DNA of 64,000 nucleotides. It comes from Macrostomum hystrix (Eukaryota; Platyhelminthes; Macrostomidae). Below are positions 43,701-54,433 of the stretch, piece by piece; the stretch's first letter is position 1, and every line of letters begins with the position of its first letter. The position numbers and the translations under genes are program-made. Where the stretch lies: NCBI GenBank assembly GCA_950097015.1, contig CATNEN010000038.1, forward strand, positions 9,124,001-9,188,000, written 5' to 3'. The notes beneath the pieces are model-generated. The model searched no databases and had not been told where the DNA came from. It was given only the letters and a program-made list of their open reading frames with translations.

Positions 43701-44394
43701 CAAGCTTTATGCAGTTTTGCTGTCCGCTTGCACCCGGAGATGCGTGGACTGTTTTATTAATGAAAAGTGCTACACATGATACTCACTAGTAGTATATTTG
43801 GAATTTCTACTAAGAATCCTTCAGTTATTGCTGCAAATGATTTATCTATCTGTTCAGAGTAGTTAGCCTGAGTCAGACTTCTGTTTTGCGCTGCTACGAC
43901 ACAGGGTGGGGCAGCGGAAGAAATCCTTCCACCCAACTCAAAACCAGACGCCCTAAATTCCTAAGCAACACTCACGTGATCCGCTGAATCCTACCTAACA
44001 GGGATGTACACTTAGTGTACAGGGTGTCGCTGTACAATCGAAGTTCCCCTTTCTCTCCCCCGAGTACAAATTCAAAGCTGAGCCTGTAGTACAATTATGA
44101 GCATAGCAGCCGCAAACTGTCTGCATGGGCTTTGACTGCTGGCTGACGCATTATGTGAAAAACACAGCTTACTGCTATTCCAACTCATGGGGTGTGTCTG
44201 CCATTATTTGGAAAATAATTCTATAGTAAAGCTGGCCGCTTCATTTCTTTATCGTCAGCTGCCCGACATGACAGCTGGTTTAGTGGCGAAACCGAGCAAA
44301 TGCAACTGTGATTAACAATAACTGCACATTTAGTAACACACCGAGTGCGAATCTTAGAAAATACTCGTACAATGAAGTTTATAATGCATCCATG
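43701..44394. other. Intergenic unique sequence
   Basis: No gene recognised. A short palindromic patch around tgtacacttagtgtaca lies near 44005. Confidence 0.35.
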
Positions 44395-45540
44395 CTTTCC
44401 AAAGCAGAGCCTCGATACCTACCAAAAGCAGAGCCTCGATACTTACCAAGAGCAGAGCCTCGATATATACCAAAAGCAGAGCCTCGATACCTACCAAAAG
44501 CAGAGCCTCGATATATACCAAAAACAGAGCCTCGATACTTACCAAAAGCAGAGCCTCGATACTTACCTAAAGCAGAGCCTCGATATATACCAAAAGCAGA
44601 GCCTCGATACCTACCAAAAGCAGAGCCTAGATATATACCAAAAGCAGAGCCTCGATACCTACCAAAAGCAGAGCCTCGATACTTACCAAAAGCAGAGCCT
44701 CGATATATACCAAAAGCAGAGCCTCGATACTTACCAAAAGCAGAGCCTCGATACTTACCAAAAGCAGAGCCTCGATATATACCAAAAGCAGAGCCTCGAT
44801 ACTTACCAAAAGCAGAGCCTCGATACTTACCAAAAGCAGAGCCTCGATACTTACTAAAAGCAGAGCCTCAATACTTACCAAAAGCAGAGCCTCGATACTT
44901 ACCAAAAGCAGTGCCTCGATACTTACCAAAAGCAGAGCCTCGATACCTACCAAAAGCAGAGCCTAGATATATACCAAAAGCAGAGCCTCGATACTTACCA
45001 AAAGCAGAGCCTCGATACTTACTAAAAGCAGAGCCTCAATACTTACCAAAAGCAGAGCCTCGATACTTACCAAAAGCAGAGCCTCGATACTTACCAAAAG
45101 CAGAGCCTCGATACTTACCAAAAGCAGAGCCTCGATACCTACCAAAAGCAGAGCCTCGATACTTACCAAAAGCAGTGCCTCGATATATACCAAAAGCAGA
45201 GCCTCGATACCTACCAAAAGCAGAGCCTCGATACTTACCAAAAGCAGAGCCTCGATACCTACCAAAAGCAGAGCCTCGATACCTACCAAAAGCATAGCCT
45301 CGATACCTACCAAAAGCAGAGCCTAGATATATACCAAAAGCAGAGCCTCGATACTTACCAAAAGCAGAGCCTCGATACTTACCAAAAGCAGAGCCTCGAT
45401 ACTTACCAAAAGCAGAGCCTCGATACTTACCAAAAGCAGAGCCTCGATACCTACCAAAAGCAGAGCCTCGATACCTACCAAAAGCAGAGCCTCGATACTT
45501 ACCAAAAGCAGAGCCTCGATACTTACCAAAAGCAGAGCCT
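44395..45540. repeat. 24-bp tandem array, about 48 units
   Basis: Unit aaagcagagcctcgatactt plus acca, with ctacc and atatacc variants. The 24-base period keeps several frames open on both strands (PKAEPRYL on plus, LLVSIEAL on minus). Lack of a signal, splice context or codon bias argues against a protein. Confidence 0.92.
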
Positions 45541-46906
45541 GAAAATAAGAATCATTTGGAATTTTAACAATTAAGAGATTTGCTAACGGTCATTTCTTAG
45601 CAGCGCATACTTGTCTTTTGCAAAACTAATTTAAGCCGAGAGTTTGTATTTAAAGAGTGTGTTACCGATGCTGCAGCAGAATTTTTATGGCCTCCGAGTT
45701 CATATTTTTGTTATAAGGTGGCTCAGAGCAGTAGGAACAAACTGTGATTGTGGTCGTAATAATTAATACAATTAATTTTCTTTATTGCCTTGCCAGTTTA
45801 TTGTTATTGTTGTGTACATTAAACAACTGATTAAGCATATTAGTGTTTGTTAAGCAAAAAAAACATTTTGTGCAAACCAGAAGCATAATATTAATATTTG
45901 CGGTTGTGACAAAAAATCACGAAAAAATATTCTAAAAAACATAAAAAAATCCACAGGTGTCAAACATGCTGTTATCCATCAAGCGACATGATTCAGTAAT
46001 AAAATTAATGTAACTATGTCACTATATAGAATGATAAAGATATTGGAATGGTGCAAAAAACAATTTAAAGCCGCGAAGCAAACCGGAAGTGTGTACAAAA
46101 TTCAACTCCGGTACTTGACTCCATAACGCTATATGTACTATTGTACTCAAAGTTACAGACAGCAAGAATTCGTAGAGTGCAAACGCTATCTCATTACTTG
46201 TCGCAACTTTCTTGCTTTTGGGCCTGTTTTCTTCTGTCTCTGTTTGTGCTTGTGTGCGTTCTGTTCCTGTGTTTTACCTTCCTCTTTCCTTTCTTATCTC
46301 TGCGTTCTGATTGGCTGTCTCTCTCTGTGTGTCCGTTTTGTTTCTAATCTCTCCACCCTGAGCCTTTGGTCGCCCAGCCCTTTTCCGGTGTCATTTTCTC
46401 TCTCCTCTGTGTTCCCTCTCCAGCCATGTTCATGTTTATCAGTCTACCCCTCTCTCCCCGCATGCACTCTGGTCGATATTCTAAACCAATACAGTTCGGA
46501 GCCTCTGCCCGTATTCCCTCTTAGTTCATTTCTTGTTAAACTTCTCGTCTGTTTAGTCAACCAAAAAGCTAAAGCCATTAAAACTCGTGTCACGAATTTT
46601 CAATCGATCATGGTGTCCAAATTAGAGAAAAGATTGGCAATCGATTTGCTATCAGCATGCCGACCAGTATCCCTGCCGTTGGTGAAATGGATTTATCTAA
46701 AAAAGGGTTTTCAAGATACAGGTAATGAGTTACTCTAGCTGTGTACCTTTTTCTCCACTGTAGCTCGTACAATATCAGGCTATAATTACGTGCGCTTCCG
46801 GAGGATGAGTTACTCGCGGCGCAGCGAGGTTCTGGAACAGTCGGTTTTTTAGTTTCTATTTAATAAATGAGTACATATAAATTCTCAAAGCCATCAAGAC
46901 AAGTAA
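45541..46906. other. Intergenic, no supported gene
   Basis: AT-rich to 46130, then pyrimidine-rich to about 46560. A 201-codon plus-strand frame (46133-46738) follows the pyrimidine run and looks non-coding. Missing 3' exons of EGF gene F should lie here or further left, but none was identified. Confidence 0.35.
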
Positions 46907-46914
46907 TTATTTAC

Positions 46915-49719
46915 TTGCAAATCCAGTACGGCAAGAACAGTTGTAAAAGGGGTCAGAGTACATCATTGTGCAGTTGCCACCATTGAGACAGACAGGCAGT
47001 GTAGTGATGTTCTTGTCAGGCTGCAGTGTACTGCAGTAGTTCACAGCCGCAATGCAGTTCGGTGCGATGTAGGGCAGCGGGCAGAGGCAGGGCGGACTGG
47101 CTGTGACGTTGTTGCAGGTGCCACCGTTGTAGCAGGTGATGGCAGAGCAATTATTCACTGTTTCACCTGCGGAATAAAAGGCTTACCAATAGTTTCTTGT
47201 CGGACAGATCTCATCATGCTATCTCATTGTTGGTACGAGCTATTTTTATTATCTCATTTTGAGATATAAAAATTGAGAAACTTCTAATGCTAAGTGTAAG
47301 CAGCTTGCTGTCTTTTTAACAGTGGGTGCTGCAGGTGTTATCAGTGGTGTGGTTGCAGGTGTTATCAGTGGTGTGGTTGCAGGTGTTATCAGTGGTGTGG
47401 TTGCAGGTGTTATCAGTGGTGTGGTTGCAGGTGTTATCAGTGCTGTGGTTGCAGGTGTTATCAGCGGTGTGGTTGCAGGTGTTATCAGTGGTGTGGGTGC
47501 AGGTATTATTAATGGTGTGGGTGCAGGTGTTATCAGTGGTGTGGGTGCAGGTGTTATCAGTGGTGTGGGTGCAGGTGTTATCAGTGGTGTGGGTGCAGGT
47601 GTTATCAGTGGTGTGGGTGCAGGTGTTATCAGTGGTGTGGGTGCAGGTGTTATCAGTGGTGTGGGTGCAGGTGTTATCAGTGGTGTGGGTGCAGGTGTTA
47701 TCAGTGCTGTGGTTGCAGGTGTTATCAGTGGTGTGGGTGCAGGTGTTATCAGTGGTGTGGGTGCAGGTGTTATCAGTGGTGTGGGTGCAGGTGTTATCAG
47801 TGGTGTGGGTGCAGGTGTTATCAGTGGTGTGGGTGCAGGTGTTATCAGTGGTGTGGGTGCAGGTGTTATCAGTGGTGTGGTTGCAGGTGTTATCAGTGCT
47901 GTGGTTGCAGGTGTTATCAGTGGTGTGGTTGCAGGTGTTATCAGTGTTGTGGGTGCAGGTGTTATCAGTGTTGTGGGTGCAGGTGTTATCAGTGGTGTGG
48001 GTGCAGGTGTTATCAGTGGTGTGGGTGCAGGTGTTATCAGTGGTGTGGGTGCAGGTGTTATCAGTGGTGTGGGTGCAGGTGTTATCAGTGGTGTGGGTGC
48101 AGGTGTTATCAGTGGTGTGGGTGCAGGTGTTATCAGTGGTGTGGGTGCTGCAGGTGTTATAAGTGGTGTCGGTGCCGCAGGTGTTATCAGTGGTGTGGTT
48201 GCAGGTGTTATCAGTGGTGTGGGTGCAGGTGTTATCAGTGGTGTGGGTGCAGGTGTTATCAGTGGTGTGGGTGCAGGTGTTATCAGTGGTGTGGGTGCAG
48301 GTGTTATCAGTGGTGTGGGTGCAGGTGTTATCAGTGGTGTGGGTGCAGGTGTTATCAGTGGTGTGGGTGCAGGTGTTATCAGTGGTGTGGTTGCAGGTGT
48401 TATCAGTGCTGTGGTTGCAGGTGTTATCAGTGGTGTGGTTGCAGGTGTTATCAGTGTTGTGGGTGCAGGTGTTATCAGTGTTGTGGGTGCAGGTGTTATC
48501 AGTGGTGTGGGTGCAGGTGTTATCAGTGGTGTGGGTGCAGGTGTTATCAGTGGTGTGGGTGCAGGTGTTATCAGTGGTGTGGGTGCAGGTGTTATCAGTG
48601 GTGTGGGTGCAGGTGTTATCAGTGGTGTGGGTGCAGGTGTTATCAGTGGTGTGGGTGCAGGTGTTATCAGTGGTGTGGGTGCAGGTGTTATCAGTGGTGT
48701 GGGTGCAGGTGTTATCAGTGGTGTGGGTGCTGCAGGTGTTATAAGTGGTGTCGGTGCCGCAGGTGTTATCAGTGGTGTGGTTGCAGGTGTTATCAGTGGT
48801 GTGGGTGCAGGTGTTATCAGTGGTGTGGGTGCAGGTGTTATCAGTGGTGTGGTTGCAGGTGCTATCAGTGCTGTGGTTGCAGGTGTTATCAGTGGTGTGG
48901 GTGCAGGTGTTATCAGTGGTGTGGGTGCAGGTATTATTAATGGTGTGGGTGCAGGTGTTATCAGTGGTGTGGGTGCAGGTGTTATCAGTGGTGTGGGTGC
49001 AGGTGTTATCAGTGGTGTGGGTGCAGGTGTTATCAGTGGTGTGGGTGCAGGTGTTATTAGTGGTGTGGGTGCAGGTGTTATCAGTGGTGTGGTTGCAGGT
49101 GTTATCAGTGGTGTGGGTGCAGGTGTTATCAGTGCTGTGGTTGCAGGTGTTATCAGTGGTGTGGGTGCAGGTGTTATCAGTGGTGTGGGTGCAGGTGTTA
49201 TCAGTGGTGTGGGTGCAGGTGTTATCAGTGGTGTGGGTGCAGGTGTTATCAGTGGTGTGGTTGCAGGTGTTATCAGTGCTGTGGTTGCAGGTGTTATCAG
49301 TGGTGTGGTTGCAGGTGTTATCAGTGTTGTGGGTGCAGGTGTTATCAGTGTTGTGGGTGCAGGTGTTATTAGTGGTGTGGGTGCAGGTGTTATCAGTGGT
49401 GTGGTTGCAGGTGTTATCAGTGGTGTGGGTGCAGGTGTTATCAGTGTTGTGGGTACAGGTGTTATCAGTGGTGTGGGTGCAGGTGTTATCAGTGGTGTGG
49501 GTGCAGGTGTTATTAGTGGTGTCGGTGCAAGTGTTATCAGTGGCTTGGGTGCCGCAGGTGTGGGTGCAGCAGACTGCTACAGATTGTAAGAGGTGTGCAT
49601 AAGTTGTTTCTGAAGCTTTAAAAAATAGTGTCAGTACATTGGTGATTGTACTTACTGGTGATTGCTATGAATGTCAGTATCGCCAGAAATATAGAACAAA
49701 TGAGGTGATGAGTTTGCAT
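46915..49719 (-). CDS. EGF gene F: signal peptide plus two EGF-like repeats, 3' end unresolved
   Basis: Exon 1, 49656-49719, encodes a signal peptide ([20 protein letters not shown]) and ends in phase 1. Exon 2, 46915-47166, is phase 1-1 and encodes EGF1 complete with six cysteines ([26 protein letters not shown]) and EGF2 through its fifth cysteine (CLNGGNC, NCSC). The sixth cysteine should come from a further exon, as in genes C and E. That exon was not found. If the donor at 46914 is not used, the frame stops eight bases later, giving a short secreted protein. The 2.5-kb intron is almost wholly a 24-bp array. Such proteins are secreted or cell-surface, and the ligand is unknown. Confidence 0.65.
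47322..49575. repeat. 24-bp tandem array with 582-bp higher-order period, about 93 units
   Basis: Unit gtgttatcagtggtgtgggt plus gcag, with tggttgcag, gctgtgg and gttgtgg variants. A marker unit (gtgctgcaggtgttataagt) recurs at about 48147 and 48729, and the variants between follow the same order, so blocks of about 582 bases were duplicated. The 755-codon plus-strand frame (GAGVISGV repeats) opposes gene F and is an artefact. Confidence 0.94.
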
Positions 49720-50700
49720 TCTTTTGTTCTTGCTTCTGTATAAGTTCCGTGTTGCCTATTGTGTTAAAAGTACTGTCTCCGTACGAAGCTTTTACCAGGT
49801 AGACTCTTCTAGCCTCTATAAAACAGCGCCAGCTTCTAGCTTGCGATTCACCTTTCTTCCTCACCTGCGCATGTACATCTCACCGTCCCGTACTACTTTT
49901 ACCACAGGGCTCACTCCTCTTCTCGTCCCCTTCTCGTCCCCCATAAATCTGTCCCCTCTGATGCTCTCCCCTATTTTCTTGAGCAGCGGCTTGACTACTG
50001 GTTACTATGGCTGAACGGTTGGACTGCTGTACTATCCCGATGCGATCACTCAGTGCTTCTATTTTTAGCAACAAATATTCCTTCGCCATATATCCTTCAC
50101 GCTTTTGTACGATCTCGTATTGAATATCTTACTGAATTTGTTAATCTGAAAATTTCCCACGAAACTCTGCGATACCAGCTGACACTCCTTTCTACTGATC
50201 CCGAGGATTAGTGCAGCAATGGCCAAGAATGTTCGCTCAGAAAGCAGAATAAAAACAAAAGACTGCGTCCAGCTGCTGCATTTAGCTGTACGAGTTTTGC
50301 GCCTTAATTGTCTTGTTTATTTAGCATGCTGGGCACAATGAAATAATGTATTTTGCTAGGCATTACTGGTCAAGATCACCTGGTAATCATTTCAGCAAAC
50401 TTCTCTAACCATGTCGTTATTTAATACTGCCAGTAAGAAAATGAAATTCAGCAATATTTGCACTTTGAGCTGAAACACTTGCAGCCAGGCTAGAGCTAAT
50501 GAGAATGTACGAGTCCTTGATTAAATCAGAGAAAAAGGCATTTCTGAGTGACGAAATCCATAAATATTTTTCGTGATAAAAATTCTTAAGTAAATTGTTT
50601 TTCAAATATCTACAGCTCATTGCATCGAAAAAAAGCAAAATCACAGGGTTTGGCTCAGTTTCTGGTGGAATGACGAACTTCTAACTCGTACTCACAGATA
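49720..50700. other. Region between EGF genes F and C
   Basis: It should contain the promoter of F and possibly the last exons of C. A minus-strand frame at 49880-50089 (ending EPCGKSSTGR) could be a hydrophilic C-terminal exon of C. A 12-base micro-exon candidate (PGLS) with good splice sites lies at 50696-50707. Neither is supported beyond phase. Confidence 0.3.
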
Positions 50701-50711
50701 GTCCAGGCTAA

Positions 50712-50950
50712 TGTCATGTCTCTCCTGTCTCATATCTCTTCGGTCTCATCTCTCTCCTGTCTCATCTCTCTCCTGTCTCATCTCTCTCCCGTGTCTCATC
50801 TCTCCCGTGTCTCATCTCTCCCGTGTCTCATCTCTCCCGTGTCTCATCTCTCCCGTGTCTCATCTCTCTCCTGTCTCATCTCTCTCCCGTGTCTCATCTC
50901 TCCCGTGTCTCATCTCTCCCGTGTCTCATCTCTCCCGTGTCTCATCCCTC
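50712..50950. repeat. 16-bp tandem array in intron of EGF gene C
   Basis: Units catctctcccgtgtct and catctctctcctgtct alternate in blocks. It would lie downstream of the transmembrane exon of gene C. Confidence 0.88.
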
Positions 50951-51172
50951 TGTTGACCAGTTTCTGTCTCAGCTTTGCTGAATCACAGTTTTCTCAGTGA
51001 AATCTTCCACTCTCAGCAGCATGCTTGTTAGTGATGACATGGGAATCGGCACTGGCCACTCGCTGTAAAGTTTTCGGTTTTTTGAAGTAGCGCGTCAGTT
51101 TCTTTGCCTCCCGTTACAATGCGATCCCGCGCAGTAGAAGCAGAAAAAGTAAAGCAAGAAATCGATTCTTAC

Positions 51173-52599
51173 CCTGGGCTTGTTGCACTTGATTATTAAA
51201 ACAATTGCTACTCCGATGCCACAGATCAGCACAACAATACCCATTCCGATTCCGACCCAAGCTGCAGGGGATAGGCCAGCACCTGGTCAGGGTTTAAGGC
51301 GGAAGTGTTCAAGTGACTAAAGGTTCTCATAACCTGCCTGTTCAGGTCTATCTTATGTCCACATTCGCTTTCTAGTGTACAGTACGCCCCTGCCACATGG
51401 GAGATCGCACCAAGGTCCTTGAGTTCGATTCCGCACGAGAGTAAGCTTGGGGGCCAACCTCTGAGGCACAGTGAAAGTTTACGCTGCCAGACGATGAGAA
51501 AGTCAGGGGCATATGTACACACCTGTGTGAGCCTGTGTACGGCATCTGTGTGCATGTGCTCAGGGGTCAGCGGAACGGGCAGACTCGTCTACAGAAACTA
51601 AATTATAAATTATAAAAATAAAATAAACGGTAAACGAAGGTATTACCTATTCCAGCAAGAGCTATGTTATCCTGTTTAGTAGCATTTTCTGCCGGCTGCG
51701 GTGATGTCGAGCTGATTGGCTGCGGTGATGTCGAGCTGATTGGCTGCGGGGATGTCGAGCTGATTGGCTGCGGTGATGTCGAGCTGATTGGCTGCGGGGA
51801 TGTCGAGCTGATTGGCTGCGGTGATGTCGAGCTGATTGGCTGCGGTGATGTCGAGCTGATTGGCTGCGAGGATGTCGAGCTGATGTTGGTCGTTCCCTCC
51901 GTGCTTATGTTGCATCTGATTCCTGTTGATAAGGTAATATACAGTGATAAAATATCGACAATGCCCGAGTTTACGAGTGGAGTGATAATTTGCATGCTAG
52001 ACTTGAACAATCGCACATGGGGTGGGCGTCGGGGTGGGCGACAGAGAGAGACGCTCAGCCAATCACGCGAGCACAGGGGTAAGAAACACTGTTTAAGGCA
52101 GGGTGTACCGGCCGAGACGAGAAATTCAAAATTCGATCGCATGTGGAGCCATGATTCACAACAATATAAATGTATTTATTACCCGTGTATCCTTTCGGAC
52201 AAGAGCAGTTGAAAAAGGGATCAGAGTAAATCATTGTGCAGTTGCCACCATTGAGACAGACAGGCAGTGTGTTGATTCCCTTGTCAGGCTGTGTTGTATT
52301 GCAGTAGTTCACAGCCGCAATGCAGTACGGTGCGATGTAGGGCAGCGGGCAGAGGCATGGAGGACTGGCTGTGTAGTTGTTGCAGGTACCGCCATTGTAG
52401 CAGGTGATGGCAGAGCAGTTGGCAGCTGAAGCATATCCAACTGAAACGATTTTCGAGTTACCCGTTTTTGATCAGCAATTAAAGAAAGCTCGATAAAGTC
52501 GTGCGAGACGATTGACACGGTAACAATCGATCACTGACCGAATAAGCAGAGCAGCAGAGCAAGTTCGAGACCTTTTGTACAAACAGATATTGTCGCCAT
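51173..52599 (-). CDS. EGF gene C: signal, two EGF-like repeats, mucin-like stalk, transmembrane helix
   Basis: Exons 52539-52599, 52183-52440, 51647-51922 and 51173-51261 join in phase 1,1,1 and end in phase 0, giving 228 residues so far. Exon 1 is a signal peptide (KGLELALLLCLF, continuing VGYASA). Exon 2 holds EGF1 and most of EGF2. Exon 3 starts IRC, which supplies the sixth cysteine of EGF2 with normal spacing, then a Ser/Thr/Pro stalk of about seven ISSTSPQP repeats, a likely O-glycosylated mucin segment. Exon 4 is one transmembrane helix (GIGMGIVVLICGIGVAIVLI) followed by basic KCNKPR. This is a type I cell-surface protein. Cytoplasmic exons must follow and are unresolved. A partial SINE A lies in the intron before the helix exon. 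Confidence 0.75.
51378..51600 (+). mobile_element. SINE family A, 5'-degraded copy
   Basis: The B-box region ttgagttcgattccgcacga, gggggccaacctctgaggca and acacacctgtgtgagcctgt match family A. It lies in an intron of EGF gene C, in antisense orientation. Confidence 0.75.
51695..51890 (-). repeat. Coding 24-bp array encoding the mucin stalk of gene C
   Basis: About eight units of 24 bases (plus strand gattggctgcggtgatgtcg plus agct) encode ISSTSPQP in the gene C frame. Most differences between units (cggtgatg versus cggggatg) are silent. Confidence 0.8.
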
Positions 52600-53009
52600 T
52601 AGAAAAACCCAGCAGTTGCTGGGTGGACAAGCGCGACACAAGAAATTAACGAAAAGACAGACTGCTTTGGTTGGGGAAGCAGAAACTTGCAGTATACTGT
52701 TTCCTGGCAGCACGTAGCTACCAATGCATTTCTCTTCAACCCTGAGCTCCCAGTATTGGTTGGGGTTGATGCCTACTGCATATTGGGAGACAATATGGGC
52801 ATTGCTTGACAGCCAATCAATTCTGCTTGGCAGTGTACAGCATTTTGTTACTATTTATTAGAAATTTATTATTAACATCCGTGGAATGCCCGTGGCAGGC
52901 TGAATAGTTGTACTTTTGGCGCTACATGTCTACATGCACAAGTACTCGTACATGGTTTAGGCAGAATTTCATCTGTCAGTCTCTCTTTCTGTCTCTTTCT
53001 CTGTCTCTT

Positions 53010-53050
<41 letters not shown>

Positions 53051-53225
53051 TAGCAGGATGATGACAGAGCAGTGAAGATGGAAATACAGCAGAGATAAAG
53101 AGATAAATAGGAAAGTGTTCTTTCTCTACCACAATGAAAACATATCAACTAAAGCGCAGCGTCTCAGCTTTATTGCACCCAAACTTTCATCGGTGACGCG
53201 ATGGTTTCACTTACCTTGCGCGCAA
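52600..53225. other. Upstream region of EGF gene C
   Basis: It contains a pyrimidine-rich microsatellite at about 52975-53052 (tctctctctctttctctctc). No other gene is recognised. Confidence 0.45.
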
Positions 53226-53227
53226 CA

Positions 53228-53780
53228 ACAACTGATAACAGCTGATAACAGGGTGTGGGTGCTGGAGCTGATAACAGGGTGTGGGTGCTGGAGCTGATAA
53301 CGGGGTGTGGGTGCTGGAGCTGATAACAGGGTGTGGGTGCTGGAGCTGATAACAGGGTGTGGGTGCTGGAGCTGATAACAGGGTGTGGGCGCTGGAGCTG
53401 ATAACAGGGTGTGGGTGCTGGAGCTGATAACAGGGTGTGGGCGCTGGAGCTGATAACAGGGTGTGGGTGCTGGAGCTGATAACAGGGTGTGGGTGCTGGA
53501 GCTGACAACAGGGTGTGGGTGCTGGAGCTGATAACAGGGTGTGGGTGCTGGAGCTGATAACAGGGTGTGGGTGCTGGAGCTGATAACAGGGTGTGGGTGC
53601 TGGAGCTGATAACAGGGTGTGGGTGCTGGAGCTGATAACAGGGTGTGGGTGCTGGAGCTGATAACGGGGTGTGGGTGCTGGAGCTGATAACAGGGTGTGG
53701 GTGCTGGAGCTGATAACAGGGTGTGGGTGCTGGAGCTGATAACAGGGTGTGGGTGCTGGAGCTGACAACAGGGTGTGGGT
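53228..53780. repeat. 26-bp tandem array, about 21 units
   Basis: Unit gctgataacagggtgtgggt plus gctgga, with very low divergence. It lies between the tail of gene E and the 5' end of gene C. Confidence 0.94.
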
Positions 53781-54433
53781 TGAATTAATTGGCTAGAATT
53801 TAAACGAGCCCATAGAAAAACACAAAGCGGGAAGAACTGGCTCACACTGCTAAATATTATTCATGGAAGAAGATTCAATAGTCTATGGTAGAAGACAAAA
53901 CCAGAAGACGTTGTCTTGCATAAAAACTACAAACAATGATCGTCAAAATTATAGACAATGAACTCAGCTTTTAAAAAATTTGCCCTCCTGCAGTAAATAA
54001 AGGGCTAGAGAGAGCTCTCTCTGACTCTCTTTTGTGCGTGCTTACCCGTACGATTCTCTCAAAAACTTGTTTGTTTTCAAAGCATCCTTGTTTTTAGGCG
54101 AAATAAACTAATTCTATGAAAAACGATAATACAAACGAAGCAAATAATGGAACGCAAATATAATTTGCTTTATCGATACCAGATTGACAAGCAATCATTG
54201 AAATATGGAATAACAGTCATTGAAATAATAACACTGGAATACAGCGAAACACAGATTTACTCATACAGGCCTAGGGTACATATACCAAGCGAACGAACAG
54301 CCTCGGGTGTAAGCAATACTGATAATTATTTCACAAGTTGCTGTGCAAATAACTCAAAGATATAACTCATAGTATACTTCCTCAACGAAAGTTCTGACGT
54401 CAAATTGGTGGCTGGTTTGGCTTCTACATTCAT
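53781..54433. other. Region downstream of EGF gene E
   Basis: AT-rich, probably 3' UTR of gene E in part. No clear polyadenylation hexamer or further gene was found. Confidence 0.3.

Noticed and set aside
44308-45297. 329-codon PKAEPRYL repeat protein
   Set aside because: The 24-bp array is open on both strands and in more than one frame. Only a few unique codons precede it and the last unit runs into ordinary AT-rich DNA.
46133-46738. 201-codon Cys/Leu/Ser-rich plus-strand ORF
   Set aside because: Its composition follows a pyrimidine-rich tract. There is no domain, and overlapping frames are also open.
47322-49589. 755-codon plus-strand frame of GAGVISGV repeats, like an elastic or silk protein
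   Set aside because: It is exactly a 24-bp array with a 582-bp superperiod, lies antisense in the intron of EGF gene F, and two frames are open together.
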